Below the pieces are notes generated by a model that saw nothing but the letters and a program-made list of their open reading frames with translations, was not told where the DNA came from and did not search any database. Positions 1 to 7,894 of a stretch of 64,000 nucleotides of DNA are shown in pieces. The stretch is taken from NCBI RefSeq assembly GCF_021044585.1, contig NZ_CP087998.1:496001-560000 (forward strand), in the 5' to 3' direction. The DNA comes from Sulfurimonas sp. HSL-3221 (GTDB lineage: Bacteria > Campylobacterota > Campylobacteria > Campylobacterales > Sulfurimonadaceae). How positions within the stretch are numbered: the first letter of the stretch is position 1; every line of letters starts with the position of its first letter. Made by a program: the position numbers and the translations under genes.

Positions 1-1067
1 AGATCAATAAACTGATCGGCGAAGGGATACGCCCCAACGAGATCGCCGTGCTCTACCGCATCAATGCGCTCAGCCGCTCCCTCGAGGAGGGGCTCAACCG
101 CGCCGGGATCCCCTACAAGCTCGTCGGCGGGCTGCGCTTTTACGACCGTGCCGAGATCAAGGACCTGATCAGCTACCTGCGCGTCATCACCAACCACCAC
201 GACAACTTCTCGATGAAACGCATCATCAACAAGCCCAAGCGGGGCATAGGCAAGGCGTCCATCGACAAGCTGGAGCTGGCTGCCATGGAGCAGGAGCGTT
301 CCCTATACGATCTTATCCGCCTCAGCAGCACGGCCGAGCTCGAGGCCCTGGTGCGCAAGAAAAACACGACGACCCTCAAACAGTTCATCAGCGAGCTGGA
401 GCAGATGCGCGCGATCGCGGACGAGTCGCTCTACAGTTTCGCCGAGCGTCTTGACGAGATCTTTAAGATCAAGGCCTTCTACGAAGCGATGCCCGACGGC
501 ACCGAGAGGGTGCAGAACATCGACGAGTTCTTCGGGCTTTTCCGCGACTTTATCAAGCAGAACCCGGAGGCGAGCCTGGACGCGTTCCTGAACGAGGTCT
601 CCCTGCAGAGCGAACAGGACCAGGTCGAAGGGGAGAGCATCTACATTATGAGTATCCACGCCTCCAAGGGGCTGGAGTTCGAACACCTCTTCATCATCGG
701 GCTCGAAGAGGGGTTCCTCCCCCTTGTCGGGGACGGCAGCGACCTGGAGGAGGAGCGCCGCCTGGGCTACGTCTCCTTTACGCGCGCCAAAGATACGCTG
801 ACGCTGTCGCACGTGCAGAGCCGCTACTACAAGGGGCGCCGTACCGAACTGGAGAAGAGCCGCTTCTTCGGCGAAGCGGGACTGTGCGAAAGCTCGCTGA
901 AGATCGAGAAGAACACGGCGTTCAAAAAAGGGGACCTCGTCCGCCACAAGATCTTCGGCGCCGGGCGGGTCATAGGCGTGAGCAAGGCCGGGCGCGAATT
1001 CAAGCTCAACATCAACTTCGGCGGCAACAAGCGGGAGATCCTCGCCTCTTTTGTCGAACGCCTCTGA
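1..1067 (+). CDS. uvrD: UvrD/PcrA-type ATP-dependent DNA helicase, C-terminal part (5' end outside window)
   Basis: Superfamily 1 3'-5' DNA helicase used in DNA repair and replication restart in the cytoplasm. The reading frame is open from base 3, so the gene starts upstream and the N-terminal Walker A half is missing. Visible are the motif V region (SIHASKGLEFEHLFIIGLEE, about 650-710), motif VI (EEERRLGYVSFTRAKDTL, about 750-800) and the preceding 2B/1B residues (GGLRFYDRAEIKDLISYLRV). The last ~50 residues (GDLVRHKIFGAGRVIGV...) match the small Tudor-like C-terminal tail of UvrD/PcrA, which argues against Rep or RecB. The TGA at 1065-1067 lies 7 bases before the truB start, so the two are probably co-transcribed. 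UvrD versus PcrA cannot be separated here. Confidence 0.9.
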   Translation, partial: INKLIGEGIRPNEIAVLYRINALSRSLEEGLNRAGIPYKLVGGLRFYDRAEIKDLISYLRVITNHHDNFSMKRIINKPKRGIGKASIDKLELAAMEQERSLYDLIRLSSTAELEALVRKKNTTTLKQFISELEQMRAIADESLYSFAERLDEIFKIKAFYEAMPDGTERVQNIDEFFGLFRDFIKQNPEASLDAFLNEVSLQSEQDQVEGESIYIMSIHASKGLEFEHLFIIGLEEGFLPLVGDGSDLEEERRLGYVSFTRAKDTLTLSHVQSRYYKGRRTELEKSRFFGEAGLCESSLKIEKNTAFKKGDLVRHKIFGAGRVIGVSKAGREFKLNINFGGNKREILASFVERL

Positions 1068-1074
1068 TACGTCT

Positions 1075-1896
1075 ATGAACCGACTTTTTGTTGCTTATAA
1101 GCCCTCCGGGCTCAGTTCCAACCAGTTCCTGCGGACCCTCAAACGCAAGTACGGGGTGAAAAAGGCGGGCTATTCGGGGACCCTCGACCCCTTTGCGAAG
1201 GGGGTGCTTATTATCGCCTTCGGCAAATACACCTCACTTTTCCGCTTTCTCGATAAAACCCCCAAGCGCTACCGGGCGACGCTCTGGCTCGGGGCGCACT
1301 CCGATACCCTCGATATCGAAGGGGTCGAACGCATCGACGACGTCGCGCCGCTGCCGGAAACAAAGGTCCGGGAGGCCGTCGAATCGCTGCAGGGGGAGCA
1401 GGCCTACCCGCCGCCGATTTTCAGTGCCAAACGGATCAACGGGAAGCGCGCCTACGATCTGGCACGGGCGGGCATCCCCTTTGAGCTGGAGACGATCCGC
1501 TCAAAGGTCTATGACGTCAAGCTGCTGCACTACTGCCACCCCTTTGTGACCTTCGAGGCAACGGTCTCCGAGGGGACCTATATCCGTTCGCTCGGACGGC
1601 TCGTGTACGAGCGGCTCGGCCTCGAGGGGGGATCACTCAGTATGCTCGAGCGTCTTTGCGAGGGGCAGTTCGTCTACGAGGGGGAGAAGCCCCTCGATAT
1701 CCGCGGCGCGCTGCGGGTTCCACCCATCGAATACCGGGGGGAGTGGCGCAAAATCACCCTGGGGCAGCCGCTGACGCGCGACGAGTTCGCCCCCGGCGAG
1801 GACGGCATCTACCGGGTCGACGACGGGCGGGAGCTCTCGATCTTCTCCTTCGACGCCGAGGGCGTGCATTACGTGTTGAACAAGGTGGCATTATGA
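1075..1896 (+). CDS. truB: tRNA pseudouridine(55) synthase TruB
   Basis: Converts U55 in the T loop of tRNAs to pseudouridine. The family signature GYSGTLDPFAKGVLIIAFG, holding the catalytic Asp, is at residues ~32-50; the AYPPPIFSAKRINGKRAYDLAR block and the TYIRSLGRL block follow. Length 273 aa is normal for the short epsilonproteobacterial form. The ATG at 1075 (MNRLFVAYKPSG) fits the family N-terminus; a TTG at 1051 would overlap the helicase stop and add eight unrelated residues. The stop overlaps the ispE start as ATGA. In Campylobacter and Helicobacter, as I recall, csrA sits close to ispE-smpB here, but there is no room for it in this genome. Confidence 0.95.
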   Translation: MNRLFVAYKPSGLSSNQFLRTLKRKYGVKKAGYSGTLDPFAKGVLIIAFGKYTSLFRFLDKTPKRYRATLWLGAHSDTLDIEGVERIDDVAPLPETKVREAVESLQGEQAYPPPIFSAKRINGKRAYDLARAGIPFELETIRSKVYDVKLLHYCHPFVTFEATVSEGTYIRSLGRLVYERLGLEGGSLSMLERLCEGQFVYEGEKPLDIRGALRVPPIEYRGEWRKITLGQPLTRDEFAPGEDGIYRVDDGRELSIFSFDAEGVHYVLNKVAL

Positions 1897-2672
1897 AACA
1901 TTACAAGGCACCGGCGAAGGTAAACATCTTCTTGAAGATCACAGGCAAGCGCGGGGAGTACCACGAGATCCTCTCGCGCTTTATGGTGGTGGAGCAGCTG
2001 CACGACCTGCTCTACTTCTTTCCCAAGGAGGAGGAGGAGGAGTTCGTCATCGACGGCGATTTTGCCTGTACGACGGAGCAGAATACGATCTACAAAGCCT
2101 ACCGTGCCCTGTTAGAGGCGACAGGGTCGACGGAACTCGAGCGGCTGATGCAGACCCACGGCATTGCCGTCAACAAGCACATTCCCGCCTTTGCGGGCCT
2201 GGGCGGGGGCAGTTCGGACGCGGCGACATACCTGAAGATGTGCAACGAGGTGCTGCACCTGGGGCTGGACGTCAGCGAGCTGGCCGCAATCGGGGCAAAA
2301 GTAGGGGCGGACGTCCCCTTTTTCGTTTACGGCTATCCGAGCGCAAACATCTCGGGCATCGGCGAGATCGTCGAGCCCTTTGCGGAGGCGCCGCTGCAGC
2401 TCGAGACGCGCACGCCGCCGATCGAGATCAGCACCCCGGCCGTCTATAACCGCTTCCGGGAGGGCTTTTACAAGGAGCTCTCCGACGAGGCCTATGACTA
2501 CTATGCACAGACCGATTCGAAAACGCTGCTCTTGGAGCTGAGCGCCGACGACGCGAACGACCTTTTCGAACCGGCGCTGTCGCTCTACCCGGAGCTCAAA
2601 GAGCATTTCCGCCACGGCTGGTTCTTCTCCGGCAGCGGCAGCAGTTTTTTCAGGCCTGTCCCTCCGGCATAG
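1893..2672 (+). CDS. ispE: 4-diphosphocytidyl-2-C-methyl-D-erythritol kinase IspE
   Basis: GHMP-family kinase of the MEP isoprenoid pathway; phosphorylates the 2-hydroxyl of CDP-methylerythritol with ATP. The ATP-binding GHMP motif PAFAGLGGGSSDAATYL is at residues ~92-108; the N-terminal substrate segment (APAKVNIFLKITGKRGEYHEI) and a C-terminal GSGSSFF loop (SGSGSSFFRP) are also present. The 259-aa length is typical. The ATG at 1893 overlaps the truB stop (ATGA), implying translational coupling. The last 23 bases overlap the 3' end of the convergent histidine kinase gene, so the two messages are antisense to each other at their ends. Confidence 0.95.
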   Translation: MKHYKAPAKVNIFLKITGKRGEYHEILSRFMVVEQLHDLLYFFPKEEEEEFVIDGDFACTTEQNTIYKAYRALLEATGSTELERLMQTHGIAVNKHIPAFAGLGGGSSDAATYLKMCNEVLHLGLDVSELAAIGAKVGADVPFFVYGYPSANISGIGEIVEPFAEAPLQLETRTPPIEISTPAVYNRFREGFYKELSDEAYDYYAQTDSKTLLLELSADDANDLFEPALSLYPELKEHFRHGWFFSGSGSSFFRPVPPA

Positions 2673-3684
2673 GCGCTACCGCCACGAGCCGGCAGTGCTC
2701 GGAGTAGGGAAGGAAGATACTGAAGGTCGTTCCCGTCTTGGAGGTGTCGACGGCGATGGCGCCGGCAAAGATCTTTTCGATGATCTGGCGGCTCATGTGC
2801 AGCCCGATACCGCTCCCTTTCATCTGTTTCTTTGTCGTGAAGTAGGGGTCGAAGATCTTCGGTTTGACCTCGGGGGCGATGCCGGGGCCGTTGTCCGACA
2901 CCGTAATGGTCATCCCTTCCCCGTTCTTGTTGAACAAAAGCGTGATCTGTTTGGATGGCGTGTCATAACCCTCCAGGGCGTCTTTGGCGTTGCTGATGAG
3001 GTTCAGCAGCACCTGCGAGATGGCGGTCGCGATCTCCAGATGGTTGGCCTCCAAGGCATCGGTTTTTTCAACCCGCAGCGTGATGCGGGCGCCTTTGAGC
3101 AGCGGGGCGACGATCCCCTCCATCTCCGAAACGATCTGTTTCAGGGGCAGGATCTTCGTCGGGGCCCGGTTTTGGAAAAAGGAGCGGAAGTCTTCGATAG
3201 TATCAGAGAGATAGAGGGTGTTCTGCTCAATCGTTTCAAAGGCCTGGTCCAGGGTCTCATCGTCGAGCTTCCCCGTTGCCTGGGCGAGCTTGAGTGACAG
3301 GAGGGTGAGGTTGACGGCGTTGAGGGGCTGGCGCCACTGGTGGGAGATGTTTGAGAGCATCTCACCCATCAGGACGAAGCGCTCCTGTTCGAACAGGAGC
3401 AGATCTTTCGCGTGGTTTTTTTCGATCTCCTCTTCGAGCGCCGTTTTGTAGCGCTCCATGCGCAGCATCAGGTTGAGGACGGCGGAGAGGATCGTCGGGG
3501 TCAGCAGCAGAGGCATCAGAATGGAGAGAAACGCGACAATGGGAAGCAGCTCGCCCATAAAAAGATAGAAGATACCGCCTGCCAGGACGAAGGAGACGGT
3601 GGTCGAAACCAGGGTGGCCCATATGATGATTGTTGTCGGGCGGTAGCGGCTGATTTTGTCGAATAAACGGGCAAAAAGATTCAT
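2650..3684 (-). CDS. Orphan membrane sensor histidine kinase
   Basis: Inner-membrane two-component sensor of 344 aa. Two hydrophobic helices (about 18-42 and 47-72) form a hairpin with almost no periplasmic loop, so it probably senses a membrane or cytoplasmic cue. A coiled linker (75-105) leads to the H-box SNISHQWRQPLNAV with His115. The ATPase domain shows the N-box (LNLISNAKDAL, ~230), G1 (VSDNGPGIAPEV, ~263) and G2 (GSGIGLHMSRQII, ~290). The HQWRQPLN H-box is the subtype common in Campylobacterota. No response regulator is next to it. It is inserted in antisense between ispE and smpB, which are neighbours in related genomes. The start ATG at 3684 has no clear Shine-Dalgarno sequence, and a TATAAT sits only 5 bases upstream. 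Confidence 0.9.
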   Translation of the reverse strand: MNLFARLFDKISRYRPTTIIIWATLVSTTVSFVLAGGIFYLFMGELLPIVAFLSILMPLLLTPTILSAVLNLMLRMERYKTALEEEIEKNHAKDLLLFEQERFVLMGEMLSNISHQWRQPLNAVNLTLLSLKLAQATGKLDDETLDQAFETIEQNTLYLSDTIEDFRSFFQNRAPTKILPLKQIVSEMEGIVAPLLKGARITLRVEKTDALEANHLEIATAISQVLLNLISNAKDALEGYDTPSKQITLLFNKNGEGMTITVSDNGPGIAPEVKPKIFDPYFTTKKQMKGSGIGLHMSRQIIEKIFAGAIAVDTSKTGTTFSIFLPYSEHCRLVAVAPMPEGQA

Positions 3685-3689
3685 AAGAA

Positions 3690-3695
3690 ATTATA
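3690..3695 (-). promoter_or_regulatory. -10 box (TATAAT) of the histidine kinase gene; possible leaderless start
   Basis: On the minus strand a perfect TATAAT ends 5 bases before the kinase ATG. With the usual ~7-base distance from -10 to +1, transcription would begin at or near the A of the start codon, giving a leaderless mRNA, and no Shine-Dalgarno sequence precedes the ATG. No convincing -35 is present, which is common for Campylobacterota promoters. Confidence 0.4.
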
Positions 3696-3773
3696 GGGGC
3701 AGATTGATTAAAACTAGATCGCGGCTCGAGAGGTTATTGGCGCGATAATTGGCGGCAGAGCGGCGGTTTCTGC

Positions 3774-3779
3774 TATGAT
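3774..3779 (+). promoter_or_regulatory. Putative -10 box (TATGAT) for smpB
   Basis: TGCTATGAT lies 26 bases upstream of the smpB GTG, with TGC forming an extended -10 context. TTGGCG at 3749-3754 is a poor -35 at 19-base spacing. smpB needs its own promoter because the opposing kinase gene separates it from ispE. Confidence 0.35.
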
Positions 3780-3805
3780 TGCATCACTGATTTAAAGGAC
3801 TGCGA

Positions 3806-4258
3806 GTGGGCGAAACGATTGCCAAAAACAAAAAAGCCTATCATGACTACGAGATCCTCGAAAAATTCGAAGCGGGGCTTGTGCTCAAGGGCAGCGAAGT
3901 CAAAGGGATTCGGGCCGGACGGGTCAATCTCAAAGACAGCTTTGTCAAGATCGTCAGAGGCGAGGCTTTTTTGTTCAATGCCCATATCGGACGGCTGGAG
4001 ACGACGCACCACTACTACGGTCACGAGGAGCGCGGCAGCCGGAAGCTCCTGCTGCACAAAAAAGAGATCGCCAAGCTGATCGCCGCCGTCGAAAAAGAGG
4101 GGCACACTATTGTCCCGCTGCAGCTCTATTTCAACCGAAAGAACATTGTCAAGATCCAGATCGCCATCGCGCGGGGTAAAAAGCTGCACGACAAGCGCGC
4201 CGACATGAAAGAGAAAGATATGAAGCGTGATATCGAACGGGCGCTCAAAGACTATTAG
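3806..4258 (+). CDS. smpB: SsrA-binding protein SmpB
   Basis: Binds tmRNA and delivers it to stalled ribosomes in trans-translation. The 150-aa protein carries the family signatures [38 protein letters not shown] and the basic C-terminal tail ([24 protein letters not shown]) that mimics mRNA in the decoding channel. The start is GTG at 3806, preceded by AAAGGA about 6 bases upstream; no ATG in frame fits the conserved N-terminus. Confidence 0.95.
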   Translation: MGETIAKNKKAYHDYEILEKFEAGLVLKGSEVKGIRAGRVNLKDSFVKIVRGEAFLFNAHIGRLETTHHYYGHEERGSRKLLLHKKEIAKLIAAVEKEGHTIVPLQLYFNRKNIVKIQIAIARGKKLHDKRADMKEKDMKRDIERALKDY

Positions 4259-4311
4259 CAGCTTTTTATCGGCTTGTACAGAGCCGTGTTTTCCGAGATT
4301 ATTTGTGTTTT

Positions 4312-4351
4312 GTTCCCTTTCTTCTTTGTGCGCACAAAGAAGAAAGGGAAC
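4312..4351. repeat. Perfect 40-bp palindrome downstream of smpB
   Basis: The 20-base arm at 4312-4331 (beginning GTTCCCTTTCTTC) is followed directly by its exact reverse complement at 4332-4351, with no spacer. A second, shorter inverted repeat (CCCGAAAG at 4351-4358, CTTTCGGG at 4381-4388) begins at its edge, and AAAGAAGAAAG occurs twice (4336, 4354). There is no T-tract on either side, so it is not a textbook terminator, although it lies between smpB and a gene converging on it. It could be a dispersed palindromic unit. The rest of 4259-4476 holds no gene I can recognise. Confidence 0.75.
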
Positions 4352-4476
4352 CCGAAAGAAGAAAGTGCGACAAGCTGCCGCTTTCGGGACACTCCACTCT
4401 CTAGTGATCCGCTCGACACGCTAACTATCGTTTATGACTCAAAAGAAGAAATTTCTGCTACTGCTTCCTTGTTGTA

Positions 4477-4812
4477 TTATCCCGCGGCTCGCATGACCTC
4501 AATCAGGGTGATGAGTATGGCGACGACGGCGGAAGCGATGGCGACCCTGTCCGCTCTTTTTATGGCCTTGTAGATGCGTTCGAGTTCGGGGTCGTCGAGG
4601 TCGGCGAATTTGTGGGCGCGGATGTATTTGACCGCTTCGCGGAAGCGGGGGTCGCCGAACTGGATGTTCCAGCGGGGGCGTCCCATGGCCTCATAGCGTG
4701 CAGGATGGTGGTCGCGCAGGCGGTTCAGAAAGGCGTTTGTCTCCAGCAGTTGCTTCAGTACGGCGATGATGAAGAGGGCGGTGGCGGTGATGAAAAACAG
4801 GTTAAGTGTCAT
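4477..4812 (-). CDS. Small two-helix membrane protein, UspB-like
   Basis: 111 aa with one hydrophobic helix at each end (about 3-20 and 90-108) and a basic, histidine-containing middle (RDHHPARYEAMGRPRW, then RFREAVKYIRAHKFADLDD). This plan, the length, and the C-terminal pattern DDPELERIYKAIKRADRVAIASAVVA resemble UspB of enterobacteria, a membrane protein linked to ethanol tolerance and stationary phase. I infer family membership from architecture only. It follows rplS by 77 bases on the same strand and could be read from that operon. Start ATG at 4812. Confidence 0.6.
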   Translation of the reverse strand: MTLNLFFITATALFIIAVLKQLLETNAFLNRLRDHHPARYEAMGRPRWNIQFGDPRFREAVKYIRAHKFADLDDPELERIYKAIKRADRVAIASAVVAILITLIEVMRAAG

Positions 4813-4882
4813 ACGGATTCCTTTTGCAGGAAGCAGTTGGTGGTAAATAGGGAGTGGGGAAGTGTGTTGGGTGTGAAGGGCG

Positions 4883-4900
4883 TCCGCAATTACTTGCGGA
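4883..4900 (-). terminator. Hairpin with the rplS stop codon in its loop
   Basis: TCCGCAA at 4883-4889 and TTGCGGA at 4894-4900 form a 7-bp stem with a 4-base loop. The loop contains the rplS stop codon. No T-run follows on the minus strand, so it may be a processing or stability hairpin at the end of the ribosomal operon rather than an intrinsic terminator. Confidence 0.4.
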
Positions 4901-5246
4901 GCTCTTTGATACGTGCAGATTTACCGGCACGGTCGCGCAGGTAGAAGAGTTTCGCACGGCGTACACGTCCGCGGCGAAGTACTTTGATCTCGTTGATGCT
5001 GTCGCTGTAGATCGGGAAAACACGCTCGATACCGATACCGTTGGCACCGATTTTACGAACTGTGATGGTTTTACCCGTTCCCTGACCGCGCATTGCGATA
5101 CATACACCCTCGTAGTTCTGAACACGAGTTTTGTCACCCTCTTTAATGGTAACAGCGAGGCGTACGGTATCACCGGCGCGGAATTCTGGGACGTTCTTTT
5201 CAGCGACTTGAGCATTTTCGAAATTTTCGATGTATTTATTTCTCAT
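4890..5246 (-). CDS. rplS: 50S ribosomal protein L19
   Basis: 118-aa L19 of the large subunit, located at the 30S-50S interface. Recognisable blocks are [22 protein letters not shown], the [21 protein letters not shown] segment, [13 protein letters not shown] and the basic C-terminus ([25 protein letters not shown]). The start is the ATG at 5246 ([13 protein letters not shown]); the frame continues further upstream but that part overlaps trmD and is not conserved. The start lies inside the last codons of trmD (11-base overlap). It is the last gene of the rpsP-khpA-rimM-trmD-rplS operon. Confidence 0.96.
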   Translation of the reverse strand: MRNKYIENFENAQVAEKNVPEFRAGDTVRLAVTIKEGDKTRVQNYEGVCIAMRGQGTGKTITVRKIGANGIGIERVFPIYSDSINEIKVLRRGRVRRAKLFYLRDRAGKSARIKELRK

Positions 5247-5940
5247 ACAATGTCCTTTTTCTATGCCTTTTAAGCTGCTCAGGCCTGAAGAATTTAGTCT
5301 TGCATTCTGACAAGGCAATTTTGAGTGCCGCAATTTTACTGTGGTTTCCCTTTAAGAATTCTGATGGCACGCCCATATTCTCAAAAAGCGGGGGCTTTCC
5401 GTAGGATGGGGCTTCCAGCAGGTGGGTCTCAAAGCTTTCCGTCTCCAGCGACTCGCTGTTTCCGAGTACGCCTTCGAGGTTGCGGGCAATGGCATCTGTC
5501 ATCACCAGCGAGGGCAGCTCCCCGCCGGTCAGGATGTAATCACCGATACTGAAGAGTTCGTCCGCAAAGGTCTCGATGACCCTTTCGTCTATGCCTTCGT
5601 AGCGGCCGCTGACAAATGCGACATGGCTTTTCTTGGCAAGGCGTTTGGCGTCGTTCTGCACAAACGGTTTGCCGACAGGGGTTGCGAAAACGATATGGAC
5701 GTCCGGATCGTTTTCACGGAGTTGTTTCAGGGTGTCGAAGAGCGGCTGCGGGGTCATGACCATCCCGGCCCCGCCGCCGACGGCGGTGTCGTCGACCTTG
5801 CCGTGCTTGTTCGTCGTAAAGTCGCGCGGGTTGAGGTAGGAGACGTTGAACAGTCCCTTCTCCTGTGCCCGCTTGAGGATGGAGTCCTGGAAATATCCCT
5901 CGATCAGGTTGGAGAAGAGGGTGACATAGGTAAAAGTCAC
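5236..5940 (-). CDS. trmD: tRNA (guanine-N1-)-methyltransferase TrmD
   Basis: Methylates G37 next to the anticodon, using S-adenosylmethionine, to prevent frameshifting. The 234-aa SPOUT protein shows [17 protein letters not shown] (~55-71), the [15 protein letters not shown] segment (~120-135) and the trefoil-knot SAM-binding block [20 protein letters not shown] (~140-160). It starts at ATG 5940, overlapping the rimM stop by four bases (ATGA), and its end overlaps rplS. Both overlaps suggest translational coupling. Confidence 0.96.
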   Translation of the reverse strand: MTFTYVTLFSNLIEGYFQDSILKRAQEKGLFNVSYLNPRDFTTNKHGKVDDTAVGGGAGMVMTPQPLFDTLKQLRENDPDVHIVFATPVGKPFVQNDAKRLAKKSHVAFVSGRYEGIDERVIETFADELFSIGDYILTGGELPSLVMTDAIARNLEGVLGNSESLETESFETHLLEAPSYGKPPLFENMGVPSEFLKGNHSKIAALKIALSECKTKFFRPEQLKRHRKRTLYEK

Positions 5941-6482
5941 GACTCCTCCAAGATGGCCATCGCGCCGTGTGCGGTGATCAGGGCCGCATCGGTATCGACG
6001 CTTTCGACGAAGGGCGGCTGTTTGGGAAGCAGGAACTGCTTGGGCAGCCGCTGCTTTGTCAGCGCTTCGTCGGTCTTGATCTGCAGGTAATCAACCGCGC
6101 CGATGCGCTCGATCTCCAGCACCTTGCCCAACGTCACACCGTCTTCCGTGACCGTGCAGCCGATCAGGTCGAACCAGAAGTGCTCCCCCTCATCGAGGTG
6201 GCACATTTCGCGGGTACGGCCGTAGGTCGTGTAGAGCATGACGTTGGTGAAGCGTTTGGCGTCTTCGGGGGTGTCGATGCCTTCGAGTTTGACCAGTTCG
6301 CGCTCCATGTTGACCGTTTCAAACCGCAGCGGGGTACGCTCTTTGGTATAGAAGGTCTCGCCGGGGATGAACTGTTCGGGAAAATCGGTGAAGAGGTGCA
6401 GCTTCATTTCGCCGTGCAGGCCGACGGTGCGGCCCAGCGTGGCGATATGCAGCAGCCGGTCGTTATTCTGCCGCTTCGACAT
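5937..6482 (-). CDS. rimM: 16S rRNA processing protein RimM
   Basis: Assembly factor for the 30S head that binds S19. The 181-aa sequence has the N-terminal barrel signature (IATLGRTVGLHGEMKLHLFTD) and the C-terminal PRC-barrel region (GEHFWFDLIGCTVTEDGVTLGKV, then AVDYLQIK and FLLPKQPPFVESVD). It starts at ATG 6482, 20 bases inside the end of khpA, and stops in an ATGA overlap with trmD. Confidence 0.93.
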   Translation of the reverse strand: MSKRQNNDRLLHIATLGRTVGLHGEMKLHLFTDFPEQFIPGETFYTKERTPLRFETVNMERELVKLEGIDTPEDAKRFTNVMLYTTYGRTREMCHLDEGEHFWFDLIGCTVTEDGVTLGKVLEIERIGAVDYLQIKTDEALTKQRLPKQFLLPKQPPFVESVDTDAALITAHGAMAILEES

Positions 6483-6702
6483 TGATGCGGTAGCTTTTGC
6501 CGTCTTTGGCCTTGCAGCCGGAGATGACGGTTTTGATGGCGCCGATCATTTTGCCCTCTTTGCCGATCAGCTTGCCGATATCGGCGCCGTTGGCATAGAG
6601 GACAATTTCGGCCATATCGTCACCTTCGAACATCTCGACGCGGATGTCCTCGGGATAGGAGGCGATGAGACGTGCGTATTCGGCGACGAAATCGGTGACC
6701 AT
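6463..6702 (-). CDS. khpA: KH-domain RNA-binding protein KhpA-like
   Basis: 79-aa single KH domain with the RNA-contacting GxxG loop in GADIGKLIGKEGKMIGAIKT (~39-58). In other bacteria KhpA pairs with KhpB/Jag to bind RNAs and influence cell elongation; in this operon position it is the universal small KH protein between rpsP and rimM. It starts 2 bases after rpsP ends and overlaps rimM by 20 bases. Confidence 0.88.
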   Translation of the reverse strand: MVTDFVAEYARLIASYPEDIRVEMFEGDDMAEIVLYANGADIGKLIGKEGKMIGAIKTVISGCKAKDGKSYRINVEAAE

Positions 6703-6704
6703 GA

Positions 6705-6926
6705 TTACTTGCCGGTGATCTTTTTGACGCGGTCGCTCATTGTCGCGCCGACGCCGATCCAGTAGTTCAGACGCTCTTCGTCGATCTTCTGCTCTTTGGT
6801 CATCGGGTTGTACCAGCCGATCAGTTCGATCCAGCCGCCGTCACGGCGTTTGCGGGAGTCAGTAACCGCAACGCGGTAGAAAGGCTGTTTTTTGCGTCCC
6901 ATACGGGTAAGACGGATTGTTGTCAT
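6705..6926 (-). CDS. rpsP: 30S ribosomal protein S16
   Basis: 73-aa S16 of the small subunit ([30 protein letters not shown], later GWYNPMTKE and [18 protein letters not shown]). It is the first gene of the operon and is preceded by a ~200-base leader and the promoter at 7134-7162. A GAAGGAAC Shine-Dalgarno sequence precedes the ATG. In Helicobacter, as I recall, ffh lies directly upstream; here an exported-protein gene and the promoter intervene. Confidence 0.96.
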   Translation of the reverse strand: MTTIRLTRMGRKKQPFYRVAVTDSRKRRDGGWIELIGWYNPMTKEQKIDEERLNYWIGVGATMSDRVKKITGK

Positions 6927-7133
6927 TGTTCGTTCCTTCGATAAATAATAAGGTGAATGGTTTTCGGGAAGGTCGGAAAAAGAGGGTAGTGCAGCGGAAC
7001 GATGAAGGAGTCACTCAACAATGGATACCGCGGCCTCTAACCGTCTTATCGGAGACGTTCCGTGCAAACCGTTCGGGTATGCGATACGCCAATGTCACAG
7101 AGGTATTGTTCATAAGCGTAAAACGATGGCGGG

Positions 7134-7162
7134 ATTATAGCGAATAATTCGGGATTGCACAA
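7134..7162 (-). promoter_or_regulatory. Promoter of the rpsP-khpA-rimM-trmD-rplS operon
   Basis: On the minus strand TTGTGC (complement of 7157-7162) is followed after exactly 17 bases by TATAAT (complement of 7134-7139). This is the best sigma-70-type promoter in the window. Transcription would start near 7127, leaving a leader of about 200 bases before rpsP. I see no gene in the 6927-7223 gap; the long leader is a plausible place for ribosomal-protein feedback, but no known motif was recognised. Confidence 0.75.
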
Positions 7163-7223
7163 GGGCGGGGCCACCCCCGCTTCATTTGGCGAAGGGCACG
7201 CACTCCTGGATGGCGGTGCATTC

Positions 7224-7772
7224 TCAGGGTCTCGGCTCTATCCTGATCTCTATTTCGTCGGCATTGTTGTTTTCATTGCGCTCTGCGATGGCATGCCCTG
7301 CATCGGCAATGACTTTGACGTAAAGCACGTCAGGCGTACCTTTGACCCTGCCGTAGATGATGTGCTGTGTGAGGGACTCCCCGGGTTCAAGGTTTTTCGT
7401 CACCCAGATGGTCTTCTCCTTGTGCACGGGGCCGGAGTAGCCGTACCTGAACTGGACCGTGATCTTGAACTTTTTGCGGCTGTGCCCGTCATAGGCAAAA
7501 ACGTTTTCGATGGTGGCGTCCAGTTCAAGGGGTTCGTTGACGTAGAGCTTGCGGACATGACTCAGTATGGTGCCGCCTCGTTGGGTATAGGCCGTGATAC
7601 CGGTCACCGTCAGGTCCGGTTTTTCGACAGGCTGCTGGGTAGAGGAGGGGGGCACGATTTTCTGGGGCACCTTGGTCGAGACGGCGGGGCGCTGTATCTG
7701 CACCTGGGGCTCTATGGCAAATGCGGCGAGCGGCAAGAGAAACAGGGGGAGGTAAAGAGGGCGTGTACGCAT
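7224..7772 (-). CDS. Exported CARDB-like domain protein
   Basis: 182-aa protein with an N-terminal signal peptide (MRTRPLYLPLFLLPLAAFA). A proline/glutamine/valine linker follows, then an Ig-like fold from ~65 to 180: PDLTVTGITAYTQRGG, LYVNEPLELDATIENVFAYDG, KNLEPGESLTQHI and the closing NENNNADEIEIRIE. This is the pattern of CARDB cell-adhesion-related domains (beta sandwich ending in an Asn-rich turn). The ATG at 7772 has AGGAGA at ideal distance; upstream in-frame codons add no signal. It splits ffh from rpsP. Function unknown; a periplasmic or outer-surface binding role is an inference. Confidence 0.7.
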   Translation of the reverse strand: MRTRPLYLPLFLLPLAAFAIEPQVQIQRPAVSTKVPQKIVPPSSTQQPVEKPDLTVTGITAYTQRGGTILSHVRKLYVNEPLELDATIENVFAYDGHSRKKFKITVQFRYGYSGPVHKEKTIWVTKNLEPGESLTQHIIYGRVKGTPDVLYVKVIADAGHAIAERNENNNADEIEIRIEPRP

Positions 7773-7894
7773 GATCTCTCCTTGTGGGAAAATGCACGAA
7801 GATGTGACCATTATAACAGTTTCGCTGCGACGGAAGAAATCGATAAAAAGGGTGAAGGCAGGAAGCGCCGCATGCAAACGAAGCGGCGGGGGTA

